IMG/VR virus record: IMGVR_UViG_3300025141_000016
Location: 186,001 to 250,000 of that record
From: a virus
Reading direction: 5' to 3' (one strand)
DNA: 64,000 nt
Shown here: in pieces, positions 7,501 through 15,640 of the stretch
How the letters are laid out: each line of letters begins with the position of its first letter
Position numbering within the stretch: position 1 is the stretch's first letter
Translations under genes and position numbers: made by a program
The notes under the pieces: model-generated
The model's database searches: none
What the model was told of the DNA's origin: nothing
Seen by the model: the letters and a program-made list of their open reading frames with translations, nothing else

Positions 7501-9144
7501 GCTGAAGGGGATTACCCTGGCGAGTGTGAGTGGAAAGGCAAGAAGGGCCTATCGTTTACCCCGGATGCCATCGAATACGTCTGGTTAGGTAAGCGGGCAG
7601 GCAAACCGTTCGATGAGGCGAAGGCCGAGCTTCACCAGTTCATTCCCGACCTCGACGTGCGGTCGGAGGCCCCACCTTCGGGCAACAGTCCGTGCCGAGT
7701 TGCCTCCCGGTTCCGCAGGATGGAAGCGGGGCTCCTACAAGCCCCGCCGAAACTCGTCAAAGCCGTGACCGAATGGGCACAGGCCACCTTCGCTGACCGC
7801 GCCCACCACAACGCCCTGGCCAAACAGGCCAAGTTCGACCGGACAGGAGCCGGAATCATCGGGGGTCAGGACACCCTCGATCTGTGGTTCAAGAGCATGA
7901 AGCCTTGGAAGCGCACCTCCGCTGGGAAAGGGGGTGAGGTGTCCACTACGTTCGACCTCACCGACTACCTTGATGGTTGGCGGTATCGGCACCTCTGGGA
8001 CAACCTCAATGCAGGCGAGCAACGTGCTCTCCGCAAAGGCCCTCTCCGTCCGATCACCGTGACCAACGCTTTTGATGAGGGACGTTCGGGTGCCATGGGT
8101 GCTTGGTCAGACAAGAGACATGAGTTCCAAGTGTGGCTCCCCGCCGATGTCTGGATGCCAGAAGTCATCCCCGACCTTGTGGAGAAGCACGACAAACTCA
8201 TCCCGAAAACCGTTCGCCACGAGTTGCAGCACGCCACCCAAGTCATCCTCGGTGCCTTGACGGGTCAGGATTACGGGGGCCTCCCGAAACGGAAGGTGAG
8301 GCAGCCTCACAGCATCGAGGAACAACGCCAGAAGCAGATTGAGGACAACGCATCCGCATCGCGTGAAACCTTCCGCTTTCCACCAGACACGTCCAGCCCA
8401 CGCGACGACCGACGGCGAGATCGGTATTACCGCTCTGATCTGGAGTACCAGACCTCCCTCACCGATGCCGTGGGCGATTGGGAGTCCGACTCCCTACCTC
8501 CGGTGCAACGATGGTTGGACGAGACGGACCTCAATGACCGCGACAAGGGCAAGGTGCTTCGGTGGGCTGTTCGCACCTTCGTCGGTGAAGGGCGAGCACG
8601 GTTCCCCACCCTTCCGCGTGACTTCAAACGCCCTGACTGGAACCCAGGCAAGATCAAGCCGTCCGAGTTCTTTACGCACATCAAGGGCGACCGGGAGCGG
8701 TGGGCAGATGCCGTGGCGACCTTTTACAAGGAGATCGCCCGCACCACCAAACTCGCCCGCCGTGTAGCTACCCGGTATGCGAAGCGTGACTACCCGAAAG
8801 CCGGAGGCTCCGTGAGTGGGCTGCGGGTCAAAGGGGATGCCCCCAACCAGAACTCCATCAGCGCCTCGTTCTCCGACTATGAAGTGCTCCCCGACGTGCG
8901 AGAGGTACCCCTCTCCGACTTCGATGCCGCACCACATGACATGTTCTACTCGGCAAGTGACCTGGGGAGGGTCCGAGAACTCGCGGAAGCCATCGAACAC
9001 AACGGCTGGATTGCACCTCTCATCGTGGTCATAGACGATGACCCCAAGCCGTACATTCTGGAAGGAGCACACCGACTCGCCGCACTGCACACCCTGTCGA
9101 AACGAACCTTCCCCGCCCTCGTGGTGAGAGACCTCGACGGATGA
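4585..9144 (+). CDS. Giant multi-enzyme chain with internal tag-B repeats
   Basis: A 1,519-residue chain of at least seven domains. A papain-like domain has a possible C53-H80-D93 triad. A ParB/sulfiredoxin-like domain has DGHHR at 224. A zinc metallopeptidase has HELTH at 425-429. A first acetyltransferase-like domain has RGKGFGKLLY near 620, and a second has GWGPLLYDL near 752. An unrecognised domain spans about 870-1030. A second metallopeptidase has HELQH at 1212-1216. A second ParB-like domain has LEGAHRLAAL near 1491. Tag-B copies fall at the N-terminus (KRVARRYAS) and near 682, 863, 1037 and 1391, that is, at domain borders. It overlaps both neighbours by four bases. I infer a packaged effector precursor; processing is not shown. 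Confidence 0.8.
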   Translation: MMPRPSHKRVARRYASRTASEAERFPHGPNGPKADEWFRAWRARIGPYMRGACYDLAGFLHDEGGFPVWGVIDEDGIIAHAFAYNPRIRKGLDARGEVDPEDMMDGVIGAESVRPLTKKENRSLCSRWGSDERDFAQQFGKYLWDLRGSRLGAALRTATSTKIPAKTVYAGGWEWNKGGFADWPSFRRKPKREQIAWAKEYVGSGIREPVEVTVYSDGGVGFTDGHHRVMAGTLLDIEIPVRVKSRNFDKDLWPDLLALLKAGYTPKQYNPQGWKLTNSGVPPLEVVRRGPNAADEWIMSNERVKTAARPIRLPTREIKALAKKLAQRLYQWGLPKPGRVIAQEYLPLTNVMGDEVEVEILLTGTPNKWRDPFSSELVQGGFALTHKRSDNPLVRIFVNPDLGTRTFEMRPRRIVESELYEILAHELTHAADTWLGKGSAVGALEGLGPGSHHNHPAEVKALMRDVVTHLEDGEYVRELMGYGMDFNTAFREALKETQWPDIEPYLTPKNQKTILKGVYTHLQDQGLTKAASRTAGGFRRIIDEIEDKTGLEAKVEAGADNIKIELKRGTKIVGYFRASTVDPNSFQWKGAPLDCKEAWGQIGEPPVWIVRGALLSWWLRGKGFGKLLYKALFSHIASKKGVVGPNRCSGGNTSPDAQRVWKSLRSMYPKHGPLIDLRKMASASRVASRFRRMEAGMRTVKDLPDDWYVEITGSLSNLGIYLLDGDDNTVGSLDIHRTGDFLQINEIQARQGWGPLLYDLAMEVANEFNDEGLMPDRSSVSREARAVWEHYLNRRSDVEATLLPEWVHELAGSGHVRTHLDRYEPDSPLSYSYRKTTGNPFMRQLALQGQLESDDYSFDLPRAAASRVASRYAGRAYCICWPTDGLLYVEVPSYDHLRNLLLTQKWRGDAHLRTKDGYVPYFGGGIAFSFTKMRMKGVHPVWYIRKGFTKQQAVAHLVEDGLFVSERDALRHAEGDYPGECEWKGKKGLSFTPDAIEYVWLGKRAGKPFDEAKAELHQFIPDLDVRSEAPPSGNSPCRVASRFRRMEAGLLQAPPKLVKAVTEWAQATFADRAHHNALAKQAKFDRTGAGIIGGQDTLDLWFKSMKPWKRTSAGKGGEVSTTFDLTDYLDGWRYRHLWDNLNAGEQRALRKGPLRPITVTNAFDEGRSGAMGAWSDKRHEFQVWLPADVWMPEVIPDLVEKHDKLIPKTVRHELQHATQVILGALTGQDYGGLPKRKVRQPHSIEEQRQKQIEDNASASRETFRFPPDTSSPRDDRRRDRYYRSDLEYQTSLTDAVGDWESDSLPPVQRWLDETDLNDRDKGKVLRWAVRTFVGEGRARFPTLPRDFKRPDWNPGKIKPSEFFTHIKGDRERWADAVATFYKEIARTTKLARRVATRYAKRDYPKAGGSVSGLRVKGDAPNQNSISASFSDYEVLPDVREVPLSDFDAAPHDMFYSASDLGRVRELAEAIEHNGWIAPLIVVIDDDPKPYILEGAHRLAALHTLSKRTFPALVVRDLDG

Positions 9145-10478
9145 TCAAACCCTCTGCCAGCCGTGTTGCCTCCCGGTATGCGGGCCGCTCTGTCCCTCCC
9201 TTCAAGGTTCGGGATGCGGCGGCGAAGACACCTTCGGATCTGCCCGATGGGTGGTATGTGGTTGCCCGCTGGGTCGGCCCGTCGAGGTCATTCCAGTTGT
9301 ACGACGGAAAGAAAGAGGTCGGGTATATCCGAGCGACCCCGAACTCCTCCTGTGGTGGGGCCTATACGGTGCGTCAAGTATGGGCACCCTCCGGTTGGGG
9401 TCCGATGCTCTATGACCTGATGATGGAGGATGCGGGTCGTTATGGGGTGATGCCGGATCGAAGTCAGGTATCGGAAGACTCCGCTCGTGTTTGGTTCCAC
9501 TACCTCACGAAACGCCGCCGTGATGTGACCGCACACCCTTTGTGGGATGACCCCTCCATTCGTGATGATCGGGCGTGCGGCTATCATTATGAAGATACTG
9601 GTCCCGGTGTGTTTGAGTCCTTGGACTATCGGTACGTCAAGGACGGTCGCGGAGTGACGGGCTCACTGGAGCGTGAGGGCAGGCTCTTTGAAGGTGAGCA
9701 TCCCGAGTGGTCCGGTGTCCGAAAAGAAGCTGTGGCGCAGCGGTATGCGAAGCGACCCTTCGACCTCGCCATGAACGGACTGAAAGGTCTGGACGAGGGA
9801 AGGACCGTGACCCTGTACCACGGCACCACACGATCCTTCGACCGCTTTGACCTCACCAAGTCCAGGGACGAACTCGTCAACGACTTCTACGGCAAGGGGA
9901 TCTTCCTGACCCCATCCAAGAACGTCGCCTGGAAGTACGCCAACGCCAACCGGAACATCGGCCTCGACCCCAGCATCATTGGCGAACTGAAACGCAAGAA
10001 GCCCCAGGCCGGAGCCTTTCTGGAAAGCCTCTACTCCCAGGGATCCGATGCCTGGGAACCCATGCTCGCAGAAGCCAAAGCCGCAGGGCACGAACCCTAC
10101 GAGCACGAGGACTTCCTCAACGGGGTGGACGGGAACACCCTCGGTGACATAGCGGGGTACATCGAAGGGAGTGCAGTCCCACCACGCGGGGGCGGCTCAA
10201 CCAACATCTTCTCGACCAGTAGCGGTGCCCCCTACTGGCTCTACGACACCCTCGATGAAGTGGGCCTCGACTCCTCGGCGTACCGACCCAAGGTCTACAC
10301 CGTTGGGGTCACCGTACAGAACCCCCTCATCACCGCAAGCGCATCCGAAGCCCGCAAGGCAAGAGCCAATGGCTACGACAGCGTGGTCTTCCACGGCTCT
10401 CGGCTGGTCGATGGCTGGCCCGAGGTCGCCGTGTTTTCACCCAGGAACGCCAAGATCAAAAAGGTCGAGGTCGAGTAA
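9141..10478 (+). CDS. Acetyltransferase-like plus ADP-ribosyltransferase-like tagged protein
   Basis: A 445-residue protein. It starts with tag B (SASRVASRYAGR, residues 5-16). An acetyltransferase-like domain follows (GWGPMLYDLMME near 86) that is paralogous to the one at residues 751-800 of the preceding giant chain. A second tag-like link (VAQRYAKR near 200) leads to an ADP-ribosyltransferase-like domain with VTLYHGTT at 223-230 and GIFLTPSKNVAWKYAN near 253. Such domains transfer ADP-ribose from NAD to proteins or nucleic acids. The start overlaps the previous stop (ATGA), so it is an extension of the same effector operon. Confidence 0.75.
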   Translation: MIKPSASRVASRYAGRSVPPFKVRDAAAKTPSDLPDGWYVVARWVGPSRSFQLYDGKKEVGYIRATPNSSCGGAYTVRQVWAPSGWGPMLYDLMMEDAGRYGVMPDRSQVSEDSARVWFHYLTKRRRDVTAHPLWDDPSIRDDRACGYHYEDTGPGVFESLDYRYVKDGRGVTGSLEREGRLFEGEHPEWSGVRKEAVAQRYAKRPFDLAMNGLKGLDEGRTVTLYHGTTRSFDRFDLTKSRDELVNDFYGKGIFLTPSKNVAWKYANANRNIGLDPSIIGELKRKKPQAGAFLESLYSQGSDAWEPMLAEAKAAGHEPYEHEDFLNGVDGNTLGDIAGYIEGSAVPPRGGGSTNIFSTSSGAPYWLYDTLDEVGLDSSAYRPKVYTVGVTVQNPLITASASEARKARANGYDSVVFHGSRLVDGWPEVAVFSPRNAKIKKVEVE

Positions 10479-10494
10479 GCAAGTCACCCCACCC

Positions 10495-10596
10495 ATGAAA
10501 CCGGAACCCCATGAAATCCCCTCGTGGGTACTCATAGTGCTGATAGCAATCGTGGTCGGAGCCGTCCTACTCTCGGATTACTTGCGCCTGAAATGA
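10495..10596 (+). CDS. 33-residue single-span membrane peptide
   Basis: MKPEPHEIP is followed by an uninterrupted hydrophobic span (SWVLIVLIAIVVGAVLL) and a short basic tail. The ribosome binding site is weak, but the reading frame is clearly membrane-like and fills the gap between two tagged genes. Confidence 0.45.
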   Translation: MKPEPHEIPSWVLIVLIAIVVGAVLLSDYLRLK

Positions 10597-10599
10597 CCC

Positions 10600-10614
10600 G
10601 GTGACTTCCCTATC
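10600..10614 (+). promoter_or_regulatory. Class-2 promoter motif before gene 10643
   Basis: GGTGA-CTTC-CCTATC, exact motif spacing, 29 bases before ATG 10643. The overlapping CCCTATCGGACCCGTAGGG can fold as a small hairpin (CCCTA/TAGGG), and the same leader recurs before 11240 and 11831. Confidence 0.5.
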
Positions 10615-10642
10615 GGACCCGTAGGGTCAGGAGAAACTAACC

Positions 10643-11203
10643 ATGTCCAAGACCATTACCGCTTCTGACCGGAGCCGATTGATTCGACTCGCTTCAACAA
10701 TGTCTGCTGGCTCTCCCGAGCGGAAGGCCATCCTCGCTGGGTTGTCAAAGACCGCTGGAGAACACCCGCTGGGCCGCATGGCAATCGTCTACTTCGATTT
10801 GATCATTGAGGCTTACAACATTGAGGAGGACGCGGAAAACGGTGACGAGTTCGCACAGAGCCTCATGGATGATGGTGGTCGAGGTATGAACAAGTTGGAG
10901 GGTGACGCTCTCAAAAACCTGTCCCGCATGTTCGGACAGCGAATCAGCAACGAGGGGCATGGCCCCGACGGCGCACTTGTCTGCAAGTTCCCAGTGAACT
11001 CGTGGGCAGAGGTCAAGAAAGCCAATGACGTAATCAACAAGAACCACACTGGCGGTGACGATAACATCGACACGGGCGTTCAGTACGTTGAGGCACGGGA
11101 CTTTCGCCTCCACCCGGAGGGCGTGGGACAAAATCAGGCTTTCTACGGTGAGCACTCCCGTGCAGAGGGTGATTGGGACGAGTGGCTGTCCGACCACAAG
11201 TAA
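10643..11203 (+). CDS. Tag-A protein, unknown
   Basis: A 186-residue protein. It opens with a complete tag A (DRSRLIRLASTMSAGSPE, then RKAILAGL, residues 9-34). The acidic body has no recognised family. CAGGAG precedes the ATG. It is the first of four tag-A modules in a row (10643, 11240, 11831, 12260) whose leaders are nearly identical, showing that leader and tag were copied together onto different cargo. Confidence 0.75.
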   Translation: MSKTITASDRSRLIRLASTMSAGSPERKAILAGLSKTAGEHPLGRMAIVYFDLIIEAYNIEEDAENGDEFAQSLMDDGGRGMNKLEGDALKNLSRMFGQRISNEGHGPDGALVCKFPVNSWAEVKKANDVINKNHTGGDDNIDTGVQYVEARDFRLHPEGVGQNQAFYGEHSRAEGDWDEWLSDHK

Positions 11204-11239
11204 TCCCTATCGGACCCGTAGGGTCAGGAGAAACTAACC

Positions 11240-12244
11240 ATGCCCAAGACCATTACCGCTTCTGACCGAGCCAGCTTGATCCGGCTCGCTTCCTGTCTAC
11301 CCGTAGAGCGGAAGGCAATCCTGGCTGGGCTCCAGAAGACGGCAGCCATGGAGCCGTGGGATTCCCCCGATTACGTCTTTGAAGACCCAAAGGATGAAGA
11401 TGACTACATCACTCTCTTTGAGGAAGGGACCACACGCCACTACGATGTGAACGTCTCTGGCCGCGTGGATTCAGCGAAGGATGGGCTCCTCCTACTCCAC
11501 AAGGAGTTCGGTCGTGGGGGTAAGGAAAGCCGCGACTTTGAGGGTCAGTACCTCTGGGGGACAGGCTACTCCATCACAGCGATCCCCCCAAACAATCTGT
11601 CCTATGAGCGGTGGCATAACGACAAGGCCCACTTGGCAAAGATCCACAAGGTTCTGGACAGGATCAAGAAGATGCCAGGAGTCAAAAAGGTCAGCTTGGA
11701 GGAACGGCCCGACAGTGCAGACCTGCATAAGAAACAAGGGCAGGCCATGAAGCGGTGGGTCGCCAAGGGTCGGACCCTGCGAACTGCGAAGAAGACACCC
11801 TATCGGACCCGTAGGGTCAGGAGATACACCATGCCCAAGACCCTCACCGCAACTGACCGATCCCGATTGATCCGGCTCGCTTCCACTATGGCTGCTGGCT
11901 CTCCCGAACGGAAAGCGATCCTCGCGGGCTTGGAGAAGCAAGGGGGTGCGTCGAAGACGGCCTACAGCGACAAGTTTGGTCTTCGGTTCAACTTTCGGGA
12001 CGGTTTCTCATTCACGACGGTCCCTGTTGACCCCCCCTACAACCAGACATATTCGGGCTTTATCCTGATAAAGAAGCCCGGACGGGTGAAGGCGTACAGA
12101 GCGGCGATGGCCTACGTCAACCAGAACCGTAGGGAGATCGAACGCATGAAAAGAACAAAAGATGTTCTCGGTGCCATCAACGACTACGCCCGTCAGGTGA
12201 GCGGTAAGGAGCCCTACTGGCACCGATACCTGATGCCAGACTGA
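11240..12244 (+). CDS. Two tag-A proteins fused in frame across a leader
   Basis: A 334-residue frame holding two complete units. Unit 1 starts at 11240 with a shortened tag A lacking the Gly-Ser (LIRLASCLPVERKAILAGL) and a cargo of about 160 residues. Its end has no stop codon; reading continues through CCCTATCGGACCCGTAGGG and CAGGAG, which form the leader of unit 2, translated as TPYRTRRVRRYT. Unit 2 starts at ATG 11831 (residue 198) with a full tag A and a 137-residue product. Either a fused and a separate protein are both made, or the stop of unit 1 was lost recently. Neither cargo is recognised. Confidence 0.7.
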   Translation: MPKTITASDRASLIRLASCLPVERKAILAGLQKTAAMEPWDSPDYVFEDPKDEDDYITLFEEGTTRHYDVNVSGRVDSAKDGLLLLHKEFGRGGKESRDFEGQYLWGTGYSITAIPPNNLSYERWHNDKAHLAKIHKVLDRIKKMPGVKKVSLEERPDSADLHKKQGQAMKRWVAKGRTLRTAKKTPYRTRRVRRYTMPKTLTATDRSRLIRLASTMAAGSPERKAILAGLEKQGGASKTAYSDKFGLRFNFRDGFSFTTVPVDPPYNQTYSGFILIKKPGRVKAYRAAMAYVNQNRREIERMKRTKDVLGAINDYARQVSGKEPYWHRYLMPD

Positions 12245-12259
12245 TTAGGAGATCCCACC

Positions 12260-12784
12260 ATGCCCAAGACCATTACCGCTGCCGACCGATCCCGATTGAT
12301 CCGGCTCGCTTCCTCGATGCCCGTAGGCTCCGATGAGCGGAAAGCCATCCTCGCTGGGTTGAGGGTTGCTGACCGCGCTATCGACAAAGCCGTGGACTAT
12401 CTGGTGAAGGCCCAGCGTATTCTCTCGGGAGTCCCCGGATGGGGCACTGCTCCGTATGGGGGGTATGACCGCTCCCTGACCGAGTTGATCAAGGTCTTAC
12501 GGGCCGGACCCAACAAGAAGGCTTCAGCTTCGTTGAAGGATGTGCTGCGAAAGTGGCCCGAGTTTGCCCCCGAGATCCAAAAGGAACTGCGAGGGCTGCG
12601 GGCGGCGTTGCGAGGCGACCCCGACTTCGGGCGCGTGAGTAATGCCCTCATACAGATCCAGATGCGGCTGGAAGACGACCACCGCAGAGACCCAGCGGCT
12701 TTCCATGCCCGCGCACCCTTCAACAAAGCACTCGCTGACTTTGCAAAGGCCGAGTACGAACACAAGACGGGCAATAAGTGGTAG
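12260..12784 (+). CDS. Tag-A protein, unknown
   Basis: A 174-residue protein. Tag A (DRSRLIRLASSMPVGSDE, then RKAILAGL) is followed by an alpha-helical basic body with no recognised fold. AGGAG precedes the ATG and the gene lies 15 bases after the fused pair, so it is probably cotranscribed. It ends convergent with the leftward gene at 13082. Confidence 0.7.
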   Translation: MPKTITAADRSRLIRLASSMPVGSDERKAILAGLRVADRAIDKAVDYLVKAQRILSGVPGWGTAPYGGYDRSLTELIKVLRAGPNKKASASLKDVLRKWPEFAPEIQKELRGLRAALRGDPDFGRVSNALIQIQMRLEDDHRRDPAAFHARAPFNKALADFAKAEYEHKTGNKW

Positions 12785-12797
12785 GCAGCGTAACGCC

Positions 12798-13082
12798 CTA
12801 CGCCTCTCCAACCACGTCCGAAGCCTTGTACTGGATGAGGGCATCAATCTCGTCACGGAACTCGATGAGTTCCGTCAGCGTGAACACACGAGCATCCTTC
12901 AACACACTCTCGGGGAACACCGCGATGGTCGATTGCGTGTCCTCATGGATGGAGGTCGCGATCTCACGAACCTCCTCCACCTCGTAGGGAGTAGCATCAT
13001 CCGCTACCACCAACACGATGAGGTCATACCGACCAGCCCGTAAAACCATCTGCCGAACCGCTGCTTGGCAAGCATCACCCAT
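12798..13082 (-). CDS. Small hypothetical protein
   Basis: A 94-residue protein with alternating strand-helix character (YDLIVLVVADDATPYEVEE). Not recognised. Start at 13082 with a weak ribosome binding site; a class-2 motif lies 34 bases upstream inside the end of the previous gene. Last gene of the leftward run 14711-12798. Confidence 0.55.
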   Translation of the reverse strand: MGDACQAAVRQMVLRAGRYDLIVLVVADDATPYEVEEVREIATSIHEDTQSTIAVFPESVLKDARVFTLTELIEFRDEIDALIQYKASDVVGEA

Positions 13083-13097
13083 TGACCAACCCCGTCT

Positions 13098-13427
13098 CTA
13101 TACCTGATCGGGAACGATAGACAGCCTACCTCTGCCGTCCTCGACTGTAGAGCACCGCTCGCATGGCTTCTCCGGGCCACACGTCTCACAACGACCAGCC
13201 AAAGCCCACGGGAAGGTGCCCTGCGGGTTCTGGGAAGCAACCTGAAGGTGACCGCCAGACGCACGGTACTCGTCCGCTGTCACCAAGGCTTGCGCTAACT
13301 CCTCCCCCAACCGCCGTACCTCACCCTCCTGGGCCGGGTCCGTCATGTCGAACAACAGGTGAACACTCTCCTCGTCAGAACGCACACGCTCCGGGTTTAC
13401 AAACACCAACTTCATCCATCTGCTCAT
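13098..13427 (-). CDS. Small hypothetical protein with Cys pairs
   Basis: A 109-residue protein ending in a cysteine cluster (CETCGPEKPCERC) that could bind one zinc. GGAGAGGTGAGGG directly before ATG 13427 fixes the start. Cotranscribed with the genes on either side. Function unknown. Confidence 0.6.
   Translation of the reverse strand: MSRWMKLVFVNPERVRSDEESVHLLFDMTDPAQEGEVRRLGEELAQALVTADEYRASGGHLQVASQNPQGTFPWALAGRCETCGPEKPCERCSTVEDGRGRLSIVPDQV
13116..13130 (-). promoter_or_regulatory. Class-2 promoter motif before gene 13082
   Basis: Minus strand GGTAG-GCTG-TCTATC, a full match, placed inside the 3' end of the upstream gene and 34 bases before ATG 13082. Confidence 0.45.
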
Positions 13428-13430
13428 CCC

Positions 13431-13775
13431 TCACCTCTCCTGCCCCTCCGGGCCGTTTCTCTCCAACAGCGGAGGGTCGATACGGACAACCTCCCATTGG
13501 TACTCTTCTATGGCTGATACAGGGTCAGGGTCAATGGCGACCATCTCGGCCTTCCACTCACGACCTCCCTGGAGGGCAAGGTCCATCCCGACAAACTCGT
13601 AGGGGAGTTCACCGGAAGCGTGCTCGGTGGACCACACCACCTTGTAGGTGGATGGTCGCTGCTCCTCGACCTCGGCATACCCGAGCATCTTCTCCATCAC
13701 CATGTCGTCCAAGTCCTTTTGGCAAGCCTCGCCCATGATGGACTCGGGACCACCGAACATCGTTCGCTTACTCAT
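13431..13775 (-). CDS. Small hypothetical protein
   Basis: A 114-residue protein starting at ATG 13775, eight bases inside the previous gene, after GGATGAGCGGG. A longer upstream start would lie over that gene and is rejected. Acidic; no family recognised. Confidence 0.6.
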   Translation of the reverse strand: MSKRTMFGGPESIMGEACQKDLDDMVMEKMLGYAEVEEQRPSTYKVVWSTEHASGELPYEFVGMDLALQGGREWKAEMVAIDPDPVSAIEEYQWEVVRIDPPLLERNGPEGQER

Positions 13776-13971
13776 CCCGCTCATCCTCGACCTCATCGGC
13801 GTTGTACTGGCGCACCGTCCCCAGGACGTGCTGCCCGTCCAGCCATAGGTTGACGACCTCTCGCCCGTTGGGGAGCGTTTCGCGTTCAAGCAGCCGCATA
13901 CGCCGCCCGCCATAAGGGCGCACCCCTCGCTTGATGCGGACGGTCGTGCTCGGTTTGATCTTACTCATCAC
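13768..13971 (-). CDS. Small basic hypothetical protein
   Basis: A 67-residue protein with a very basic N-terminal half (VRIKRGVRPYGGRRMRLLER) and an acidic end. It overlaps both neighbours, so translation is probably coupled. Possibly a small nucleic-acid binder; not recognised. Confidence 0.55.
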   Translation of the reverse strand: MMSKIKPSTTVRIKRGVRPYGGRRMRLLERETLPNGREVVNLWLDGQHVLGTVRQYNADEVEDERDE

Positions 13972-14711
13972 TCACTCCTTCGATCCATGCAGCCAGGATG
14001 AACCCAGCCCAGGTTCCCACCACCCCACACGGGAATCACTCCGTGCGTGGGGTCCAGTAAGGACTCCCCACAGAAAGGACACCGCGTAGGCGAATGGTCG
14101 GCCAAGTCCGCAAGGCTCTCCGCAACCGCAAGACCCGAACGCCACACCCCCAACAACAACTCCGTCTGATACCGGTGTGAACCGTCGGGTCGGTCAAAGA
14201 GGGGCAACGGCAACAACGGGGACACATGAGGTCGCTGTTTGGACCTGACGTAGAGGGGTATCCCCCTCCGAGGGTCCAAGTGATAGACGTGCGGAGCCAT
14301 CTCCGTGGCCAACCGCCTTCCCACGTCAGGAAGGTGGTGGCTCATGGCGTACTCCCGATCAGTGACCGTGAAGGACACCGAGTAGATGGGAGCATCCTGT
14401 TCCGTAGACACCACCTGTTCCGTAGACACCACACGGAGGGTGAAGACCGTAGCGGGGATCCGCTCCCGATACTCCACGTCCAACCGGGTCGTGAGTGTGT
14501 CCCGGTACTTCAAGTGGCCGTGCCCAAAAAGCCTGTTGCCAGATCCGTGCCTGACTTGGACCTCATCACCCCACTTGTCTTGGTGGGCTTCACCGAAACC
14601 GCCCCACATCGCACGGAGTACCCCTTCGATGAGGGGAACCCAGAGCCCTTCCCGCTCGTCGGGAAGAGGGCGAGTGGCGGGGCCTGGGGTCGGGGTGACC
14701 GTGGGGTCCAT
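13968..14711 (-). CDS. Hypothetical protein with C-terminal zinc-binding motif
   Basis: A 247-residue protein. ATG 14711 follows an AGAGGA site and is preferred over the longer frame, which would run into the palindrome region. The C-terminus has CPFCGESLLDPTHG and then HPGC, a likely CxxC...HxxC zinc site. First gene of the leftward run down to 12798, just downstream of the palindrome-rich segment. Function unknown. Confidence 0.55.
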   Translation of the reverse strand: MDPTVTPTPGPATRPLPDEREGLWVPLIEGVLRAMWGGFGEAHQDKWGDEVQVRHGSGNRLFGHGHLKYRDTLTTRLDVEYRERIPATVFTLRVVSTEQVVSTEQDAPIYSVSFTVTDREYAMSHHLPDVGRRLATEMAPHVYHLDPRRGIPLYVRSKQRPHVSPLLPLPLFDRPDGSHRYQTELLLGVWRSGLAVAESLADLADHSPTRCPFCGESLLDPTHGVIPVWGGGNLGWVHPGCMDRRSE

Positions 14712-14846
14712 GGGAACGTCCTCTGCTGGGTTCTGGGTTCCTCTACCTGTACCGGCCAACACCCCCTCTCGCACCCCCCTGTAGGAGTCCCCGCCCCCGA
14801 AACGCAATACTTGAAACGTACTTGTGACTACTCGATACATGGCCCA

Positions 14847-14859
14847 TGTGACAGTCACA
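14847..14859. repeat. TGTGACAGTCACA palindrome
   Basis: Perfect 13-base dyad with a single central base; one of about a dozen copies and close variants in the window. Likely binding site of a dimeric regulator. Confidence 0.5.
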
Positions 14860-15060
14860 ATCGTGAATGAAGTATTGGGGCTCCTGGGTATCGGGTTTCG
14901 CCCACCGTTAGCGGGGGGTTGGGGAGGCCGAATACAAGGTGGTTGTGATTATCACGAACACGATCCCTCCCTGTGAGGCCCGCCAATCCAGAGAACAAGT
15001 CAAGCCCCCGGAGATTTTTCTGGCATGGGGTTTGCATGGGAAAATACTGTATTGGGTAAA

Positions 15061-15158
15061 TGTAACTGTTAGGTTTGCAAACGTAACTACATGGTATGCA
15101 AACGTAACTGTATTGGTTGCGTTTGTGACAGTCACGATTGGCGTTCGTGACTGTCACA
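15061..15158. repeat. Iteron-like cluster with two palindromes
   Basis: GTAACTGTTAGG, TTTGCAAACGTAAC, TATGCAAACGTAACTG, then TGTGACAGTCAC (15124-15135) and GTGACTGTCACA (15147-15158). The TGGTATGCAAACGTAAC unit recurs at about 26.72 kb. Confidence 0.5.
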
Positions 15159-15171
15159 CCCAAAACCCCAA

Positions 15172-15216
15172 ACGCAAAAAACCCCCGACCGCCACGGAGG
15201 CAGTCGGGGGTCGGGG
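15172..15216 (-). terminator. Intrinsic terminator of gene 15282
   Basis: On the minus strand a hairpin with ACCCCCGAC / GGTCGGGGG arms is followed by TTTTTT, about 70 bases after the stop of the leftward gene. Confidence 0.75.
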
Positions 15217-15281
15217 GTTGTTGGGGGTTGGGTCAGCGGCGGCTGTCTCGGGTCAGTCCGAGGGTCCGTCAGTTCGTGGGC

Positions 15282-15581
15282 CTACTCGTAGTGCGGAGTC
15301 TCGGTGGGGAAGGTCCGAGCGGGGTGGTCTTCGACGTAGACCTCGACGGCGACCCCGCCGAGGACAGAGTAAATGTCTCCCTCCGCGTGATCGGCGTACC
15401 GCTGTTTGAGTTGGTTGACCATGGTGCCCACGCGCCCATCGTCGGGACCGGTGGGGGTGAACGGGAGCGGCACGGACGCGAGGGGTTCCCCAGCGTTGTA
15501 CCACCACCCGCCTTCCTCGGGTCCACCGAAATGGCGGGTGACCGCGTAGGCGTTGACGTATGTAGAGGTTGCGGTAGGCAT
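15282..15581 (-). CDS. Small hypothetical protein
   Basis: A 99-residue protein, ATG 15581 preceded by CTGGAGGG. Sequence is beta-rich with several aromatics (GGPEEGGWWYNAGEPLAS). Not recognised. Flanked by palindrome clusters upstream and a terminator downstream, so it is probably its own transcription unit controlled by the palindrome-binding factor. Confidence 0.6.
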   Translation of the reverse strand: MPTATSTYVNAYAVTRHFGGPEEGGWWYNAGEPLASVPLPFTPTGPDDGRVGTMVNQLKQRYADHAEGDIYSVLGGVAVEVYVEDHPARTFPTETPHYE

Positions 15582-15640
15582 GAGAGCCCTCCAGTTTGAA
15601 AGTGTGTCAAACACCGAATGTGAATACTCGGTTCGTAAAC

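Larger units (their letters stand above)
14712..15281. promoter_or_regulatory. Non-coding region with palindromes and iteron-like repeats
   Basis: About 570 bases without a credible gene. It holds a terminator for the gene at 15282, three TGTGACWGTCAC palindromes, and AT-richer repeats of the type TTTGCAAACGTAAC / TATGCAAACGTAAC. It is the likely control or replication-related region ahead of the 14711 operon. Confidence 0.5.
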
